Origin: DATFDN01 sp963830565
Lineage (GTDB): Bacteria > Pseudomonadota > Alphaproteobacteria > Acetobacterales > Acetobacteraceae
DNA: 64,000 nt
Assembly: GCA_963830565.1 (NCBI GenBank)
Contig: CAWHMO010000007.1
Coordinates: forward strand, 186,001 to 250,000
Reading direction: 5' to 3'
The notes beneath the pieces are model-generated. The model searched no databases and was not told where the DNA came from. It saw only the letters and a list, made by a program, of their open reading frames with translations. Below are positions 27,300 through 36,134 of this stretch, one piece after another (within the stretch, counting starts at the first letter, position 1; each line of letters starts with the position of its first letter). The position numbers and the translations under genes are program-made.

Positions 27300-27677
27300 T
27301 CGAAGTCTCCCTGCCCAGCGGCTGCCGCCGTTCTCCAGTCCGACTTTGACCGGAGTGTGGCCGGATGCGCAATCATTGGAATTGGCCTTGGGAGTGCCGG
27401 TCTGCCCTAGTACCCAGCCCTCCCATTGCCTGATCCAGGGATCGTCGGGCGCGGCATCGGGACGAGGGCCGGCGAGCACGTTCAGCACGCCGAGCACGCA
27501 CTCGAAGCGATCCTCGCCGCCGGCGTTCGCGCCGAATCCATCCCGAACCGCCAAGGCCAGCGCCGGCGAGGGCACAGCGCCCACTGCCGACATCGCCCCG
27601 AGCAGCGGCGCGCCAACGCCACAAAGCGCTTGCGCGGTCAACGCCCCAATCGGCGTGGGCAGAGAGCGGCTGGATGG
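27300..27677. other. Gap with possible gene remnant on minus strand
   Basis: The minus-strand frame upstream of binding-protein paralog 3 stays open to about 27641 and has protein-like composition in its distal part (PSPALALAVRDGFGAN, then RFECVLGVLNVLAGPRPDA), which faintly resembles the last helices of a TetR-type regulator. No DNA-binding part is present and no start is convincing. I treat it as a possible remnant or chance frame. Nothing else is visible here apart from the presumed promoter of paralog 3. Confidence 0.3.
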
Positions 27678-27896
27678 CTAAAGCGGCTTGCGCGCCCGCT
27701 CGATCAGCCGGCCGAAGAAGCCGGGCGGTTTGGGCGGCTTGGCGACCTCGGCCGCCTTCCGCCGGGCACGCTCCTCCTCGGCCTCGCGCCGCTCCTTCTC
27801 CGCGAGCCAGCGATCCAGGCCCATGCCCGCCTTGGCGGCGCGGCGTTCCTCGTAGGCGCGCTGTCCCTCGGTGAGTTTCCGTTCGGTCTTCGCCAT
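27678..27896 (-). CDS. Small conserved-looking basic protein, 72 residues
   Basis: A highly charged cytoplasmic protein: MAKTERKLTEGQRAYEERRA, a long Arg/Lys/Glu-rich helix (about 20-48, LAEKERREAEEERARRKAAE), then a Pro-rich turn (KPPKPPGFFGRLIERARK) ending in a short amphipathic helix. I do not know its function. The codon pattern, defined start and divergence from the aminotransferase gene support it as a real gene. The helical middle could form a coiled coil. Confidence 0.7.
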   Translation of the reverse strand: MAKTERKLTEGQRAYEERRAAKAGMGLDRWLAEKERREAEEERARRKAAEVAKPPKPPGFFGRLIERARKPL

Positions 27897-27997
27897 CTGT
27901 CAGTCTCTCGTGAGGGGGTGTGTCCGCCCCCTTCCCGGGTGGACGCCCGGGGTTTCTGTCCTAGACTGTCGAACATAGCCAGTCCAGGAGCCTCCCG

Positions 27998-29404
27998 ATG
28001 AGCCCGCCGCCCTTCGGCGCCAACTCCGTCGCCGCCCGCGATATCGCCAATGTGCTGCATCCGTACACCGATCTGAAGCTGCACCAGGAGGTCGGCCCCG
28101 TCGTCATTACGCGCGGGAAGGGCGTCCGGGTGTGGGATGATTCCGGCAAGGAATATATCGAGGCGGTCGCCGGCCTGTGGTGCGCCTCGCTCGGCTTCGA
28201 CAATGAGCGGCTGGTGCAGGCGGCGACCACGCAGATGCGCAAGCTGCCCTTCTATCACGCATTCAGCGCGAAGTCGCACGAGCCGTGCATCGATCTGGCG
28301 GAGATGCTGATCCAGCGCGCGCCGGTGCCGATGAGCAAGGTATTCTTCGCCAATTCCGGGTCGGAGGCGAACGACACCGCGATCAAGATGATCTGGTATT
28401 TCAACAACGCGCTGGATCGGCCGGCGAAGAAGAAGCTGATCGGACGCAACCGGGGCTATCACGGGATCACCCTGGCCTCGGCCTCGCTCACCGGCCTGCC
28501 CTGGAACCATCGCGGCTTCGACGTGCCGCTGCCCGGCTTCGTGCATACGATGACCCCGCACCATTACGGCCTGGGCGAGCCGGGCGAGAGCGAGGAGGCG
28601 TTCGCCACGCGCTGCGCCGAGGAGCTGGAGAAGCTGATCCTGGCGGAGGGGCCGGACACGGTGGCGGCGTTTTTCGCCGAGCCGATCATGGGCGCCGGCG
28701 GGGTGATCGTGCCGCCGCGCGGCTATTTCCCGAAGATCCAGGCGGTGCTGCGCAAATACGATGTATTGCTGGTGGCCGACGAGGTGATCTGCGGCTTCTG
28801 GCGCACCGGCAACTACTGGGGCAGCCAGACCCTCGACATGGAGCCCGACATCCTGACCTGCGCCAAGGCGCTGTCCTCGTCCTACCTGCCGATCAGCGCG
28901 GTGATGGTCAACGACCGGGTGTTCCAGGGCCTGGCCAAGCAGAGCCACGAGATCGGCACGTTCGGGCACGGCTTCACCTACTCGGGCCACCCGGTACCGG
29001 CGGCGGTCGCGATCGAGACGCTGAAGATCTATGACGAGCTGGAGATCGGCGCGCATGTCCGCCAGGTGGGCGCGCATATGCAGGCGGAGCTGCGCCGGCG
29101 GTTCGCCGACCACGAGTTGGTGGGCGAAGTGCGCGGCACCGGCCTGATCGCGGCGATCGAACTGATGGAAGACAAGGCGACGAAGCGCAAGTTCGCCCCG
29201 ACCGCCGGGGTGGCCGGGCGTTGGACCAGGCTGATCGAGGCGCAGGGGGTGATCACGCGCGCGGTGCCGGGCGAGATGCTGTGCTTCAGCCCGCCGCTGA
29301 TCATCACCGAGGCCGAGGTGGACGAGATGCTCGACCGCATCGGCCGGGCGCTCGACGAGCTGACGGTGCAGCTCCGCCGCGAGCAGATCGCCACGGTGGG
29401 GTAA
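27998..29404 (+). CDS. Class III (omega-type) aminotransferase
   Basis: A 468-residue PLP enzyme that moves amino groups between an amine or omega-amino acid and a keto acid. Start 27998 has AGGAG upstream. Motifs: VWDDSGKEYIEAVAGLWC near residue 45, FFANSGSEANDTAIKM for phosphate binding, GYHGITLASASLTGL, DEVICGFWRTG with the ring-stacking Asp, and the Schiff-base Lys at about residue 290 in CAKALSSSYLPIS. The closest families are the putrescine/pyruvate or beta-alanine type transaminases; exact substrate not determined. Followed by dapF after about 55 bases. Confidence 0.92.
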   Translation: MSPPPFGANSVAARDIANVLHPYTDLKLHQEVGPVVITRGKGVRVWDDSGKEYIEAVAGLWCASLGFDNERLVQAATTQMRKLPFYHAFSAKSHEPCIDLAEMLIQRAPVPMSKVFFANSGSEANDTAIKMIWYFNNALDRPAKKKLIGRNRGYHGITLASASLTGLPWNHRGFDVPLPGFVHTMTPHHYGLGEPGESEEAFATRCAEELEKLILAEGPDTVAAFFAEPIMGAGGVIVPPRGYFPKIQAVLRKYDVLLVADEVICGFWRTGNYWGSQTLDMEPDILTCAKALSSSYLPISAVMVNDRVFQGLAKQSHEIGTFGHGFTYSGHPVPAAVAIETLKIYDELEIGAHVRQVGAHMQAELRRRFADHELVGEVRGTGLIAAIELMEDKATKRKFAPTAGVAGRWTRLIEAQGVITRAVPGEMLCFSPPLIITEAEVDEMLDRIGRALDELTVQLRREQIATVG

Positions 29405-29461
29405 TCTCGGCGAAAGGGGGCGGCGTGGCCAAGCCAGCCGCGCGCGACTATATGGGCGGTC

Positions 29462-30296
29462 ATGCGCGCCTCCTTCGTCAAGATGCACGGATGCGGCAAC
29501 GATTTCGTCGTGTTCGACGAGCGGGCGGGGGTGCTCGGCCTGACGCCGTCCCGCGCCGCCGCGCTCGCCGACCGCCGGCGCGGGGTCGGCTGCGACCAGC
29601 TCATCAGCATCGAGCCCCCGCCCGAGGGGGCCGACGTGGCCGCGTTCATGCGCATCCGCAATCCGGACGGAGCGGAAGCGGGGGCCTGCGGCAACGCCAC
29701 GCGCTGCGTCGCCGCGCTGCTGGCCGGGGAGAGCGGGCAGCATCTCGTCATTCGCACGCTGGCCGGCGACCTTCGGGCGACTGTGCTCGCACAGGACCGG
29801 GTCGTGGTGGATATGGGCAGGCCGCGTCTCGACTGGCGCGACATCCCGCTCGCGGCGGCTCGCGACACGCTGCATCTCGACATCACCGCGGGTCGGCTCG
29901 CCGACCCAGCGGCGGCCAGCATGGGCAACCCGCACGCGACATTCTTCGTTGACGACATCACGGCGGTTCCGATCGAGACGCTGGGACCGGTACCTGGAAC
30001 ACAACGAGCAATTTCCGGAACGGGCAAATATCGGCATTGCCCAGGTGCTCGCCCCCGACCGCCTCCGCCTCCGCGTCTGGGAGCGGGGCGCGGGCCTGAC
30101 GCTTGCCTGCGGCTCTGGCGCCTGCGCGGCTCTGGTCAACGCGCATCGGCGGGGCCTTGCTGGACGAGTCGCCACCATGGTGCTCGACGGCGGCGAGTTG
30201 CAGATCGAGTGGCGCGCAAACGGCCACGTCCTCATGACCGGCCCGGTCGCGACCGCGTTCACGGGCAGCGTCGATCTCGACGCCTTCCCGTCATGA
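29462..30296 (+). pseudogene. dapF: Diaminopimelate epimerase, interrupted by one extra base
   Basis: DapF converts LL- to meso-diaminopimelate for lysine and peptidoglycan. The first part (MRASFVKMHGCGNDFVVFDE; GVGCDQLISIEPP; catalytic ACGNATRC) is in one frame and the second (PERANIGIAQVL; catalytic LACGSGACAAL; end VDLDAFPS) is one base later. Between GGA-CCG and CTG-GAA-CAC four bases (29990-29993) stand where three are expected, restoring ETLGPxLEHNEQFPERANIG when one is dropped. Both catalytic Cys remain, one on each side. The stop overlaps mtaB by ATGA. Since the enzyme is usually essential, an error in the sequence or a second copy elsewhere is likely. Confidence 0.9.
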
Positions 30297-31522
30297 GCGT
30301 CGAGATCCTGACCTTTGGCTGCCGCCTCAACGCCTATGAGAGCGAGGTGATGCGCGGCCACGCGGCGGCGCTAGACGACACGGTGATCGTCAACACCTGT
30401 GCCGTGACCGGAGAGGCCGAGCGGCAGGCCCGCCAGGCGATCCGTCGCGCCGCGCGCGAGCGGCCCGAGGCCCGCATCGTCGTCACCGGCTGCGCCGCGC
30501 AGCTCGACCCCGAGCCCTGGGCGTCGCTGCCGGGCGTCTCGCGCGTGCTCGGCAATGCCGAGAAGCTCCGCCCGGAAAGCTGGGCTTTGGGCGCGCCAAG
30601 CGCTGTCGGCGACATCATGGAAGCGCGCGAGACGGCGGCGCATCTCGTGACCGAGTTCGCCGGCCGCGCCCGTGCGTTCGTGCAGGTCCAGCAAGGGTGC
30701 GACCATCGTTGCACCTTCTGCGTGATCCCGTTCGGCCGCGGCGTGAGCCGCAGCGTTCCGGTCGGCGCCGTGGTCGCCCAGGCGCGCGCCCTGGTCGCGG
30801 CGGGCTATCGGGAGTTGGTGCTAACCGGCGTCGATATCGCGAGCTACGGCAGCGACCTGCCGGGCCGCCCCAGCCTCGGCCAGCTCGCGCGCCGGCTGCT
30901 CGCGCTGGTGCCCGAGCTGCCGCGCCTGCGCCTTTCCTCGCTCGACCCCGCCGCGATCGATGCCGACCTCTGGCGTCTGATCGCCGAGGAGCCGCGGCTG
31001 ATGCCGCATCTGCATCTATCCCTGCAAGCCGGCAGCGACCTGATCCTCAAGCGGATGAAGCGCCGGCATCTGACTTCCGGTGCCCGCGCCGTCATCGCCC
31101 GCGCCCGCGCGCTGCGGCCGGGCATCGCCATCGGCGCCGACCTGATCGCCGGATTTCCGACCGAATCCGACGCGCTGTTCGCCGAGACGCTGGCCTTCGT
31201 CACCGAGGCGGAGCTGCCGTTCCTGCACGTCTTCCCGTACAGCGAGCGCCCCGGCACGCCGGCCGCCCGGATGCCGGTTGTTCCGAAGCCGATCCGGCGG
31301 GAGCGCGCGGCGGCGCTGCGCGCGGTGGCGCGCGCGGCGGCGCGGCGCTTCCATGCGGGACAGGTCGGGCGGACGGTCGCGCTACTGACCGAGACGACGT
31401 TCTCCGGCCATTCCGAGCACTTCGCCCCGGTGCGCCTCCAGACCCAGGCCGTCCCCGGCCAGCTTGTGGCGGCGCGCGTGGTGGCGGCGAGCGAGCAGGG
31501 CCTGGTGGCGGAGGCGGCATAG
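30293..31522 (+). CDS. mtaB: tRNA threonylcarbamoyladenosine methylthiotransferase MtaB
   Basis: A 409-residue radical-SAM methylthiotransferase that turns t6A37 of tRNA into ms2t6A. The N-terminal UPF0004 domain has its three cluster Cys in FGCRLNAYES, VIVNTCAVT and VVTGCAAQ; the radical-SAM motif is QQGCDHRCTFCVIPFGRG at about 134-150; the TRAM-like RNA-binding end includes LLTETTFSGHSEHFAPVRL. Start 30293 overlaps the dapF stop. ftsY begins immediately after its stop. Because of the dapF frame slip, the frame of mtaB is open far upstream; that extension is an artefact. Confidence 0.94.
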   Translation: MSVEILTFGCRLNAYESEVMRGHAAALDDTVIVNTCAVTGEAERQARQAIRRAARERPEARIVVTGCAAQLDPEPWASLPGVSRVLGNAEKLRPESWALGAPSAVGDIMEARETAAHLVTEFAGRARAFVQVQQGCDHRCTFCVIPFGRGVSRSVPVGAVVAQARALVAAGYRELVLTGVDIASYGSDLPGRPSLGQLARRLLALVPELPRLRLSSLDPAAIDADLWRLIAEEPRLMPHLHLSLQAGSDLILKRMKRRHLTSGARAVIARARALRPGIAIGADLIAGFPTESDALFAETLAFVTEAELPFLHVFPYSERPGTPAARMPVVPKPIRRERAAALRAVARAAARRFHAGQVGRTVALLTETTFSGHSEHFAPVRLQTQAVPGQLVAARVVAASEQGLVAEAA

Positions 31523-32476
31523 ATGGCACTTGGCGGCTTCTTCTCGCGGCTCAAGGAAGGGCTCTCGCGTAGCACGCAGAAGCTCTCCGGCGGGATCACC
31601 GCGATTGTCCGCAAGCGCCGGCTCGACGACGAGGTGTTGGAGGAGCTGGAGGAGCTGCTGATCAGCGTCGATCTCGGCACCGAGGTGGCGAGCCGCGTGA
31701 TCCAGGAGTTCCGCCGCACCCGCTTCGGCAAGGAGGTGACGGACGAGGAGGTCAAGACGGCGCTCGCCGAGGAAGTCGCGGCGATCCTGCGCCCGGTCGC
31801 CCTGCCGCTGACCCTCGATCCCGCGCGTAAGCCGCACGTGATCCTGGTCGTCGGGGTGAACGGCACCGGCAAGACCACCACGATCGGCAAGATGGCGCAG
31901 CAATACCGCGAGCAGGGGCTGCGCGCGATCATGGTCGCCGGCGACACGTTCCGCGCGGCCGCCGTCGAGCAGCTCCAGATCTGGGGGCAGCGGACCGCCT
32001 GCCCGGTGATCGCCGGATCGCCCAACGCCGACGCGGCCGGGCTCGCCTTCGAGGCGCTGAAACGCGCGCAGGCCGAGGGCGCGGACGTGTTGCTGATCGA
32101 CACCGCCGGGCGGATGCACAACAGGTCCGTGCTGATGGACGAGCTGACCAAGATCATTCGCGTCATGCGCAAGCAGGACCCGACCGCGCCGCATTCGGTG
32201 CTGCTGGTGCTGGATGCGACCACGGGCCAGAACGCAGTGCAGCAAGTGAAGGTGTTCAAGGAGATGGTGGCGGTCTCCGGCCTGATCGTCACCAAGCTCG
32301 ACGGCAGCGCGCGCGGCGGCATCGTGGTCGCGCTGGCCGAGACCTTCGGGCTTCCGGTCCATGCCGTCGGGGTGGGCGAGAAGGCGTCCGACCTGCGCCC
32401 GTTCGACGCCGACGAGTTCGCGCGCGGGCTGGTGGGGATGGAGGCGAGCGCCGAGACGGTGGGCGGCGTGCGCTGA
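31523..32476 (+). CDS. ftsY: Signal recognition particle receptor FtsY
   Basis: The SRP receptor GTPase (317 residues) that docks ribosome-SRP complexes at the membrane. An N-terminal four-helix region (DDEVLEELEELLISVDLG) precedes the NG domain: G1 GVNGTGKTTTIGKM near residue 112, DTFRAAAVEQL, G3 LLIDTAGRMHN near 193, G4 TKLDGSARGG near 257 and the closing GVGEKASDLRPFDADEF. It lacks the long acidic A-domain of E. coli FtsY, as many alphaproteobacterial forms do. The start codon follows the mtaB stop with no gap. Confidence 0.96.
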   Translation: MALGGFFSRLKEGLSRSTQKLSGGITAIVRKRRLDDEVLEELEELLISVDLGTEVASRVIQEFRRTRFGKEVTDEEVKTALAEEVAAILRPVALPLTLDPARKPHVILVVGVNGTGKTTTIGKMAQQYREQGLRAIMVAGDTFRAAAVEQLQIWGQRTACPVIAGSPNADAAGLAFEALKRAQAEGADVLLIDTAGRMHNRSVLMDELTKIIRVMRKQDPTAPHSVLLVLDATTGQNAVQQVKVFKEMVAVSGLIVTKLDGSARGGIVVALAETFGLPVHAVGVGEKASDLRPFDADEFARGLVGMEASAETVGGVR

Positions 32477-32487
32477 TCTCCGTGGGT

Positions 32488-33042
32488 TCATGGTCCGCGT
32501 TCGACGCGAGCGGCGTCTGCCAGAAGCTCAATCGCTTGCTTTGCTCTCCCGGGGCGACGCAGCCGCAACACCACCAGCTGTGCGTATTCCGCCTGCCCTA
32601 GTCGCTCCGTAGTCTCGCGGCGGCGGCGGCTCCAGGTTGTCCAAGCCCACCGGATCGGATGGCTGGGCCGCAGCATGTGCCGCCATTGCTCGCGGTTGCC
32701 GGCCCACAGCTCGGTGCGCAGGACGGCACGCAGGAGCGAACGGCGGATCACCCGGGCCATGATCACTGGACGTGCGTAGTCGAGCCAGATCAGATGGGTC
32801 GCGCGCTGCCAGACAACGTCGCGCACTGGGCCGTAATTGCCGTCGAGCACCCAGGCCGGGGCCTTGATCGCCTCGGTCACGCGGCGCACGAACTCGTCGG
32901 GATCATGCCGGGTCAGGTCGCGCCAGCCAGCCTGCCAGTTGATTGCATCGAGCTCGACATGCGGCAACTCCAAGCGCGCCGCGATGCGGCGCGCCAGCAT
33001 GGTCTTGCCAGCACCCGAGGTTCCGATCACCACGATCCGCAT
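32488..33042 (-). CDS. P-loop NTPase, adenylate kinase/FlaR (topology modulation)-like
   Basis: A 184-residue ATP-binding protein. The N-terminus MRIVVIGTSGAGKTMLARR is a Walker A loop; LPHVELDAINWQAGW and WVLDGNYGPVRDVVW are blocks of the small kinase-like family often called DNA topology modulation or FlaR-like proteins; LIWLDYARPVIMARVIRRS follows. Function in the cell is not known. Start at 33042 is chosen because the P loop begins directly after it; 53 open codons upstream lack family similarity. It converges with ftsY (11 bases apart). Confidence 0.85.
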   Translation of the reverse strand: MRIVVIGTSGAGKTMLARRIAARLELPHVELDAINWQAGWRDLTRHDPDEFVRRVTEAIKAPAWVLDGNYGPVRDVVWQRATHLIWLDYARPVIMARVIRRSLLRAVLRTELWAGNREQWRHMLRPSHPIRWAWTTWSRRRRETTERLGQAEYAQLVVLRLRRPGRAKQAIELLADAARVERGP

Positions 33043-33139
33043 CGGGCGCCTCCGGTTGCCATCTTGCGGCATCTCCCGCTGTCGAGTATGTGTGCTGCGG
33101 ATGCAAGTCATTCGCATTTGCATATCGAGGGAAGACCGC

Positions 33140-33364
33140 ATGTTCGTCAGCATAATCACCATTTTCCGCGAGATGCTGGGAGTGGGGCTGAGCGCCGGCA
33201 TCGTGCTGGTGGAGACCGAGAAGGTTGCCGGGCGGAGCCTGCACGCGCTGATCGGCTACTCGGCCCGGCCGTCGGGCATCCAGCTCCGCGGCCTGACTCT
33301 CCACGCTTCTGCTGCTTGCGGCATTGTTCCACGCCACGGGCCCCGCGCGCGCGGGGTCGCCGCC
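33140..33364 (+). pseudogene. FTR1-family iron permease remnant
   Basis: The start MFVSIITIFREMLGVGLSAG looks like the first helix of FTR1/EfeU permeases, but the iron-binding RExxE is altered (REMLG). It then passes directly to LHALIGYSARPSGIQ, normally near the C-terminus, so about 200 residues are missing. A further extra base near 33299-33302 shifts the last helix (LLLLAALFHATGPARA) into another frame. The first frame stays open into the downstream cupredoxin sequence, giving a possible 177-residue fusion ending at 33673. Not a working permease. Confidence 0.7.
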
Positions 33365-33673
33365 GTGCTGCTGGCCGCATTGCTGGCGGCCAGCCCACCG
33401 GCCCGGGCCGATGAACCGCCGACGCTGACGTTCCGGCAGCACCGCTTCGTGCCGGCCCGCATCGTGGTACCGGCACACGTCAAGTTTCGCCTCCGCGTGC
33501 AGAACACTGACGACGCGGCCGACGAGTTCGAGAGCACCGACCTCAACCGCGAGAAGCTGGTGCCGGCCGGCAGCACCATCACAGTGTTCCTCGGTCCGCT
33601 TGCCCCCGGCGAATACCGCTTTTTCGGCGATTTCCACCAGGACACCGCGCAGGGCGTGTTGGTGGCCAAGTGA
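33365..33673 (+). CDS. Cupredoxin-domain periplasmic protein of iron uptake locus (P19/EfeO-like domain)
   Basis: A secreted cupredoxin-like domain of about 85 residues: PPTLTFRQHRFVPARIVVPA, FRLRVQNTDDAADEFESTDL, GPLAPGEYRFFGDFHQDTAQ. Such proteins accompany FTR1 permeases and are thought to deliver or oxidise iron. A hydrophobic export signal (VLLAALLAASPPARA) precedes it; GTG 33365 is the only standard start near it, but translation could also enter from the truncated FTR1 frame at 33140, so the true start is uncertain. The stop overlaps the next gene by GTGA. Confidence 0.7.
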   Translation: MLLAALLAASPPARADEPPTLTFRQHRFVPARIVVPAHVKFRLRVQNTDDAADEFESTDLNREKLVPAGSTITVFLGPLAPGEYRFFGDFHQDTAQGVLVAK

Positions 33674-34449
33674 TCCGCGTGACATGCGCGCTGGCAGCCA
33701 TGCTCATGCTGGTAGCGCCGCCGCGGGCGCGGGCCGACTACCATATCTTCTCTCCGTACGAGATCGATCTCGGCGAGCTGGAGCTCGAGCATAACGGCGA
33801 CGCGGCCTTTGATCGTCGGCCTTCCGTCGGGAGCGCCAAGAGCTACACCATTGAACTCGGCACCGGCCTGACCGCGTGGTGGCACAGCGAGATCGAAATC
33901 GGCTTCGACCGCGTGCCGGGCGCCGGCCAGCCAACCCTGTTGTCACAGGTGGTGACGGAGAACACCTTCCAACTGACCGAGCCGGGGGAAGCCATCGCCG
34001 ATTTCGGCTTCTACGTCGAGTACGGTCAGTCGGTGGCGCGCGGCAGCGCCGCCGCCGCCAATGAGGTCACCTTCGGCCCGCTGATCGCGAAGGACCTCGG
34101 CCGCACCACTCACACGCTGAATTTGTTCTTCACCCGGCAGCTGGGGCCGGACCAGACCAGCAAGGGCCTGGATGTAACCTATGCCTGGCAAAGCCGCTGG
34201 AACCTGTGGGCAAAGCTGTCGCCGGCAATGGAGGTCTACGGCGACAGCGGCGCGCTGGGCAGCATGCCGCGCCTGTCCCGGCAGCAACTGCTCGCCGGCC
34301 CGGTTGCGATCGGCGCGCTCAGGCTCAGCGCGCTCGGCCTTGGCCACGCGGGGCAGCTGAAATACGAGCTCGGTTGGCTGTTCGGCCTCACCTCGGCCAC
34401 CGCCGCCGGCACTCTACGCTGGCGCGCGGAGGTGGAAATTCCGTTCTGA
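33670..34449 (+). CDS. Predicted outer-membrane beta-barrel or transporter-like protein, unknown
   Basis: A 259-residue secreted protein with signal peptide MIRVTCALAAMLMLVAPPRARA. The mature part alternates short amphipathic strands (YTIELGTGLTAWWHSEIEIGF, shown here only in part by its ends; FGFYVEYGQSVAR; THTLNLFFTRQLG) and ends in Phe (RAEVEIPF), the signature of an outer-membrane barrel. The GTG start overlaps the cupredoxin gene stop, so it belongs to the same iron-uptake-like unit. I do not recognise a named family. Confidence 0.7.
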   Translation: MIRVTCALAAMLMLVAPPRARADYHIFSPYEIDLGELELEHNGDAAFDRRPSVGSAKSYTIELGTGLTAWWHSEIEIGFDRVPGAGQPTLLSQVVTENTFQLTEPGEAIADFGFYVEYGQSVARGSAAAANEVTFGPLIAKDLGRTTHTLNLFFTRQLGPDQTSKGLDVTYAWQSRWNLWAKLSPAMEVYGDSGALGSMPRLSRQQLLAGPVAIGALRLSALGLGHAGQLKYELGWLFGLTSATAAGTLRWRAEVEIPF

Positions 34450-34550
34450 CGCGGTGCCCACTTGCGCGTGGTGATCTCCTGACCTTCCCTCCCTGGCCGT
34501 GCGCCGGCCGCCCGGTTAGGCTTCGGCAAAACACGTCCAGGGAGGCAGCC

Positions 34551-35765
34551 ATGCCGATCACCCGCCGCGTCCTCATCGGCGCCGCTGGGGCTTCCGTCGT
34601 TCTCGCGCCGCGGGCCCGCGCGCAACATCCCACCATCAAGGTTGGCGTGATGAACGACATGTCCGGTCCCTACCGCGACGTCAACGGCCCGACCGGCGTC
34701 ATCTGCACGCGCCAGGCGGTGCAGGAGTTCCACGCCGGCGGCTTCGAGGTCGAGGTGCTGTCCGCCGATCACCAGAACAAGCCTGATGTCGCGGTGTCGC
34801 TCGCCAAGCAGTGGTTCGACCAGCAGGGGGTTGACGTCATCGTGGACGTCGCCGCCTCGTCCTGCGCGCTGGCGCTGTCCTCGCTCTGCCGGGAGAAGAA
34901 CAAGGTGCTGCTCCCGACCAGCACCGCGACCTCGGACCTCACCGGCAAGGCCTGCTCGCCCAACACCATCCACTGGGTGTTCGACACCTACATGGAGGCG
35001 AAATCCACCGGCGGGGCGATGGTGAAAGCCGGAGGAGACAGCTGGTACTTCATCACGCCCAATTATGCGTTCGGCCAGTCGTTGCAGCGCGACACCACGA
35101 ACTTCGTCACCAAGGCCGGAGGGAAGGTGCTAGGCGCGCGGCTCTATCCGTTCCCCGACACGACGGATTTCTCCTCGATGCTGGTGCAGGCGCAGGCATC
35201 GAGGGCGAAGATCCTCGGCTTGTGCGGCGCTGGCGCCGACCTCATCAACTGCATCAAGCAGGCGAAGGAGTTCGGCGTCACGCAGACCATGAAGCCTGCC
35301 GCCCTGGTCGCCTACACGACGGACGTCCATTCGATCGGGCTGGACACGGCGCAGGGGCTGCGCTTGTCAGAGACCTACTACTGGGACCTGAACGACCGCA
35401 CGCGCGCCTTCCAGAAGCGCATCCAGCCCAAGGTGACGCTGTGGCCGAACATGGCGCAGGCGGGCGATTATTCCTGCACGCTGCACTACCTGAAGGCGGT
35501 GGCCGACCTGGGCCCGGCGGCGGCGAAGGCCGACGGCCGCGCCACGGTGGCGCGGATGAAGGCGATGCCGACCGATGACGACTGCTTCGGCGTAGGGCGC
35601 ATCCGCGAGGATGGGCGCAAGATCCATCCGGCATATTTGTTCGAGGTCAAGACGCCGGGGGAGAGCAAGCAGTCTTGGGACCTCTACAAGCTGGTGAGCA
35701 CGACGCCGGCGGAGGAGGCATTCCGTCCGATGAACGAGGGTGGGTGCCCGTTGGTGAAGGGATAG
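34551..35765 (+). CDS. ABC transporter substrate-binding protein (Peripla_BP_6 family)
   Basis: A 404-residue periplasmic binding protein with a signal peptide (MPITRRVLIGAAGASVVLAP, cleavage near ARA) and GGAGG before ATG 34551. It begins TIKVGVMNDMSGPYRDVNGP and carries CSPNTIHWVFDTY, WYFITPNYAFGQSL and MAQAGDYSCTLHYLKA. It is a different subgroup from the three paralogs at 23-27 kb. Several Cys residues are present in the mature protein. No permease or ATPase gene is adjacent, so it may serve a distant transporter. Ligand unknown. Confidence 0.9.
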   Translation: MPITRRVLIGAAGASVVLAPRARAQHPTIKVGVMNDMSGPYRDVNGPTGVICTRQAVQEFHAGGFEVEVLSADHQNKPDVAVSLAKQWFDQQGVDVIVDVAASSCALALSSLCREKNKVLLPTSTATSDLTGKACSPNTIHWVFDTYMEAKSTGGAMVKAGGDSWYFITPNYAFGQSLQRDTTNFVTKAGGKVLGARLYPFPDTTDFSSMLVQAQASRAKILGLCGAGADLINCIKQAKEFGVTQTMKPAALVAYTTDVHSIGLDTAQGLRLSETYYWDLNDRTRAFQKRIQPKVTLWPNMAQAGDYSCTLHYLKAVADLGPAAAKADGRATVARMKAMPTDDDCFGVGRIREDGRKIHPAYLFEVKTPGESKQSWDLYKLVSTTPAEEAFRPMNEGGCPLVKG

Positions 35766-35865
35766 GGGCGGAGGTCCGGTCGGCGTGAGCGGTCGATCAG
35801 TCCAGTTGGTCCTGACCGAATCCTGCTTCCGCCAGAGGCCAGAGCGGGCATTATGGATGCCATGC

Positions 35866-36134
35866 CCCAATGCAAGCGGTATCGCGACACGGGGGCGCTG
35901 CGGCCATCCGGGATTTCCGGGGCGCGATGGTCGGGCGCGCCGATAGGGTCTGTTCATCACCACGGGCCGGGCCACCGCCGATGCCCGCCGCGAAGCGACC
36001 CGCGACGGAGCTCCCCTATTGAGCTGATCGACGGTGAAGAACTCTGCGAGTTGCTGCGCAAGTTTCAGATCGGCGTCGCCATCGAAGTGATCGAGCGCGT
36101 CATCATACCGTCGGAGGTGCTGGCCGCCGTCTAA
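35866..36134 (+). pseudogene. Mrr-type restriction endonuclease, C-terminal remnant with several lost bases
   Basis: The pieces PQCKRYRDT (the QxK catalytic element of the Mrr nuclease), IRDFRGAMVGRADR, FITTGRATADARREATRDGAP and IELIDGEELCELLRKFQIG appear in order but in three or four different frames, each step explained by one missing base. No N-terminal half is seen. It ends at 36134, touching the convergent toxin gene. This is a decayed relic of a restriction enzyme that cuts modified DNA. Confidence 0.75.

Noticed and set aside
29462..31522. A single 686-codon frame appearing to fuse DapF to MtaB
   Set aside because: The fusion arises only because the extra base in dapF puts its first half in frame with mtaB; the linking 100 residues are out-of-frame dapF. 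mtaB has its own start at 30293.
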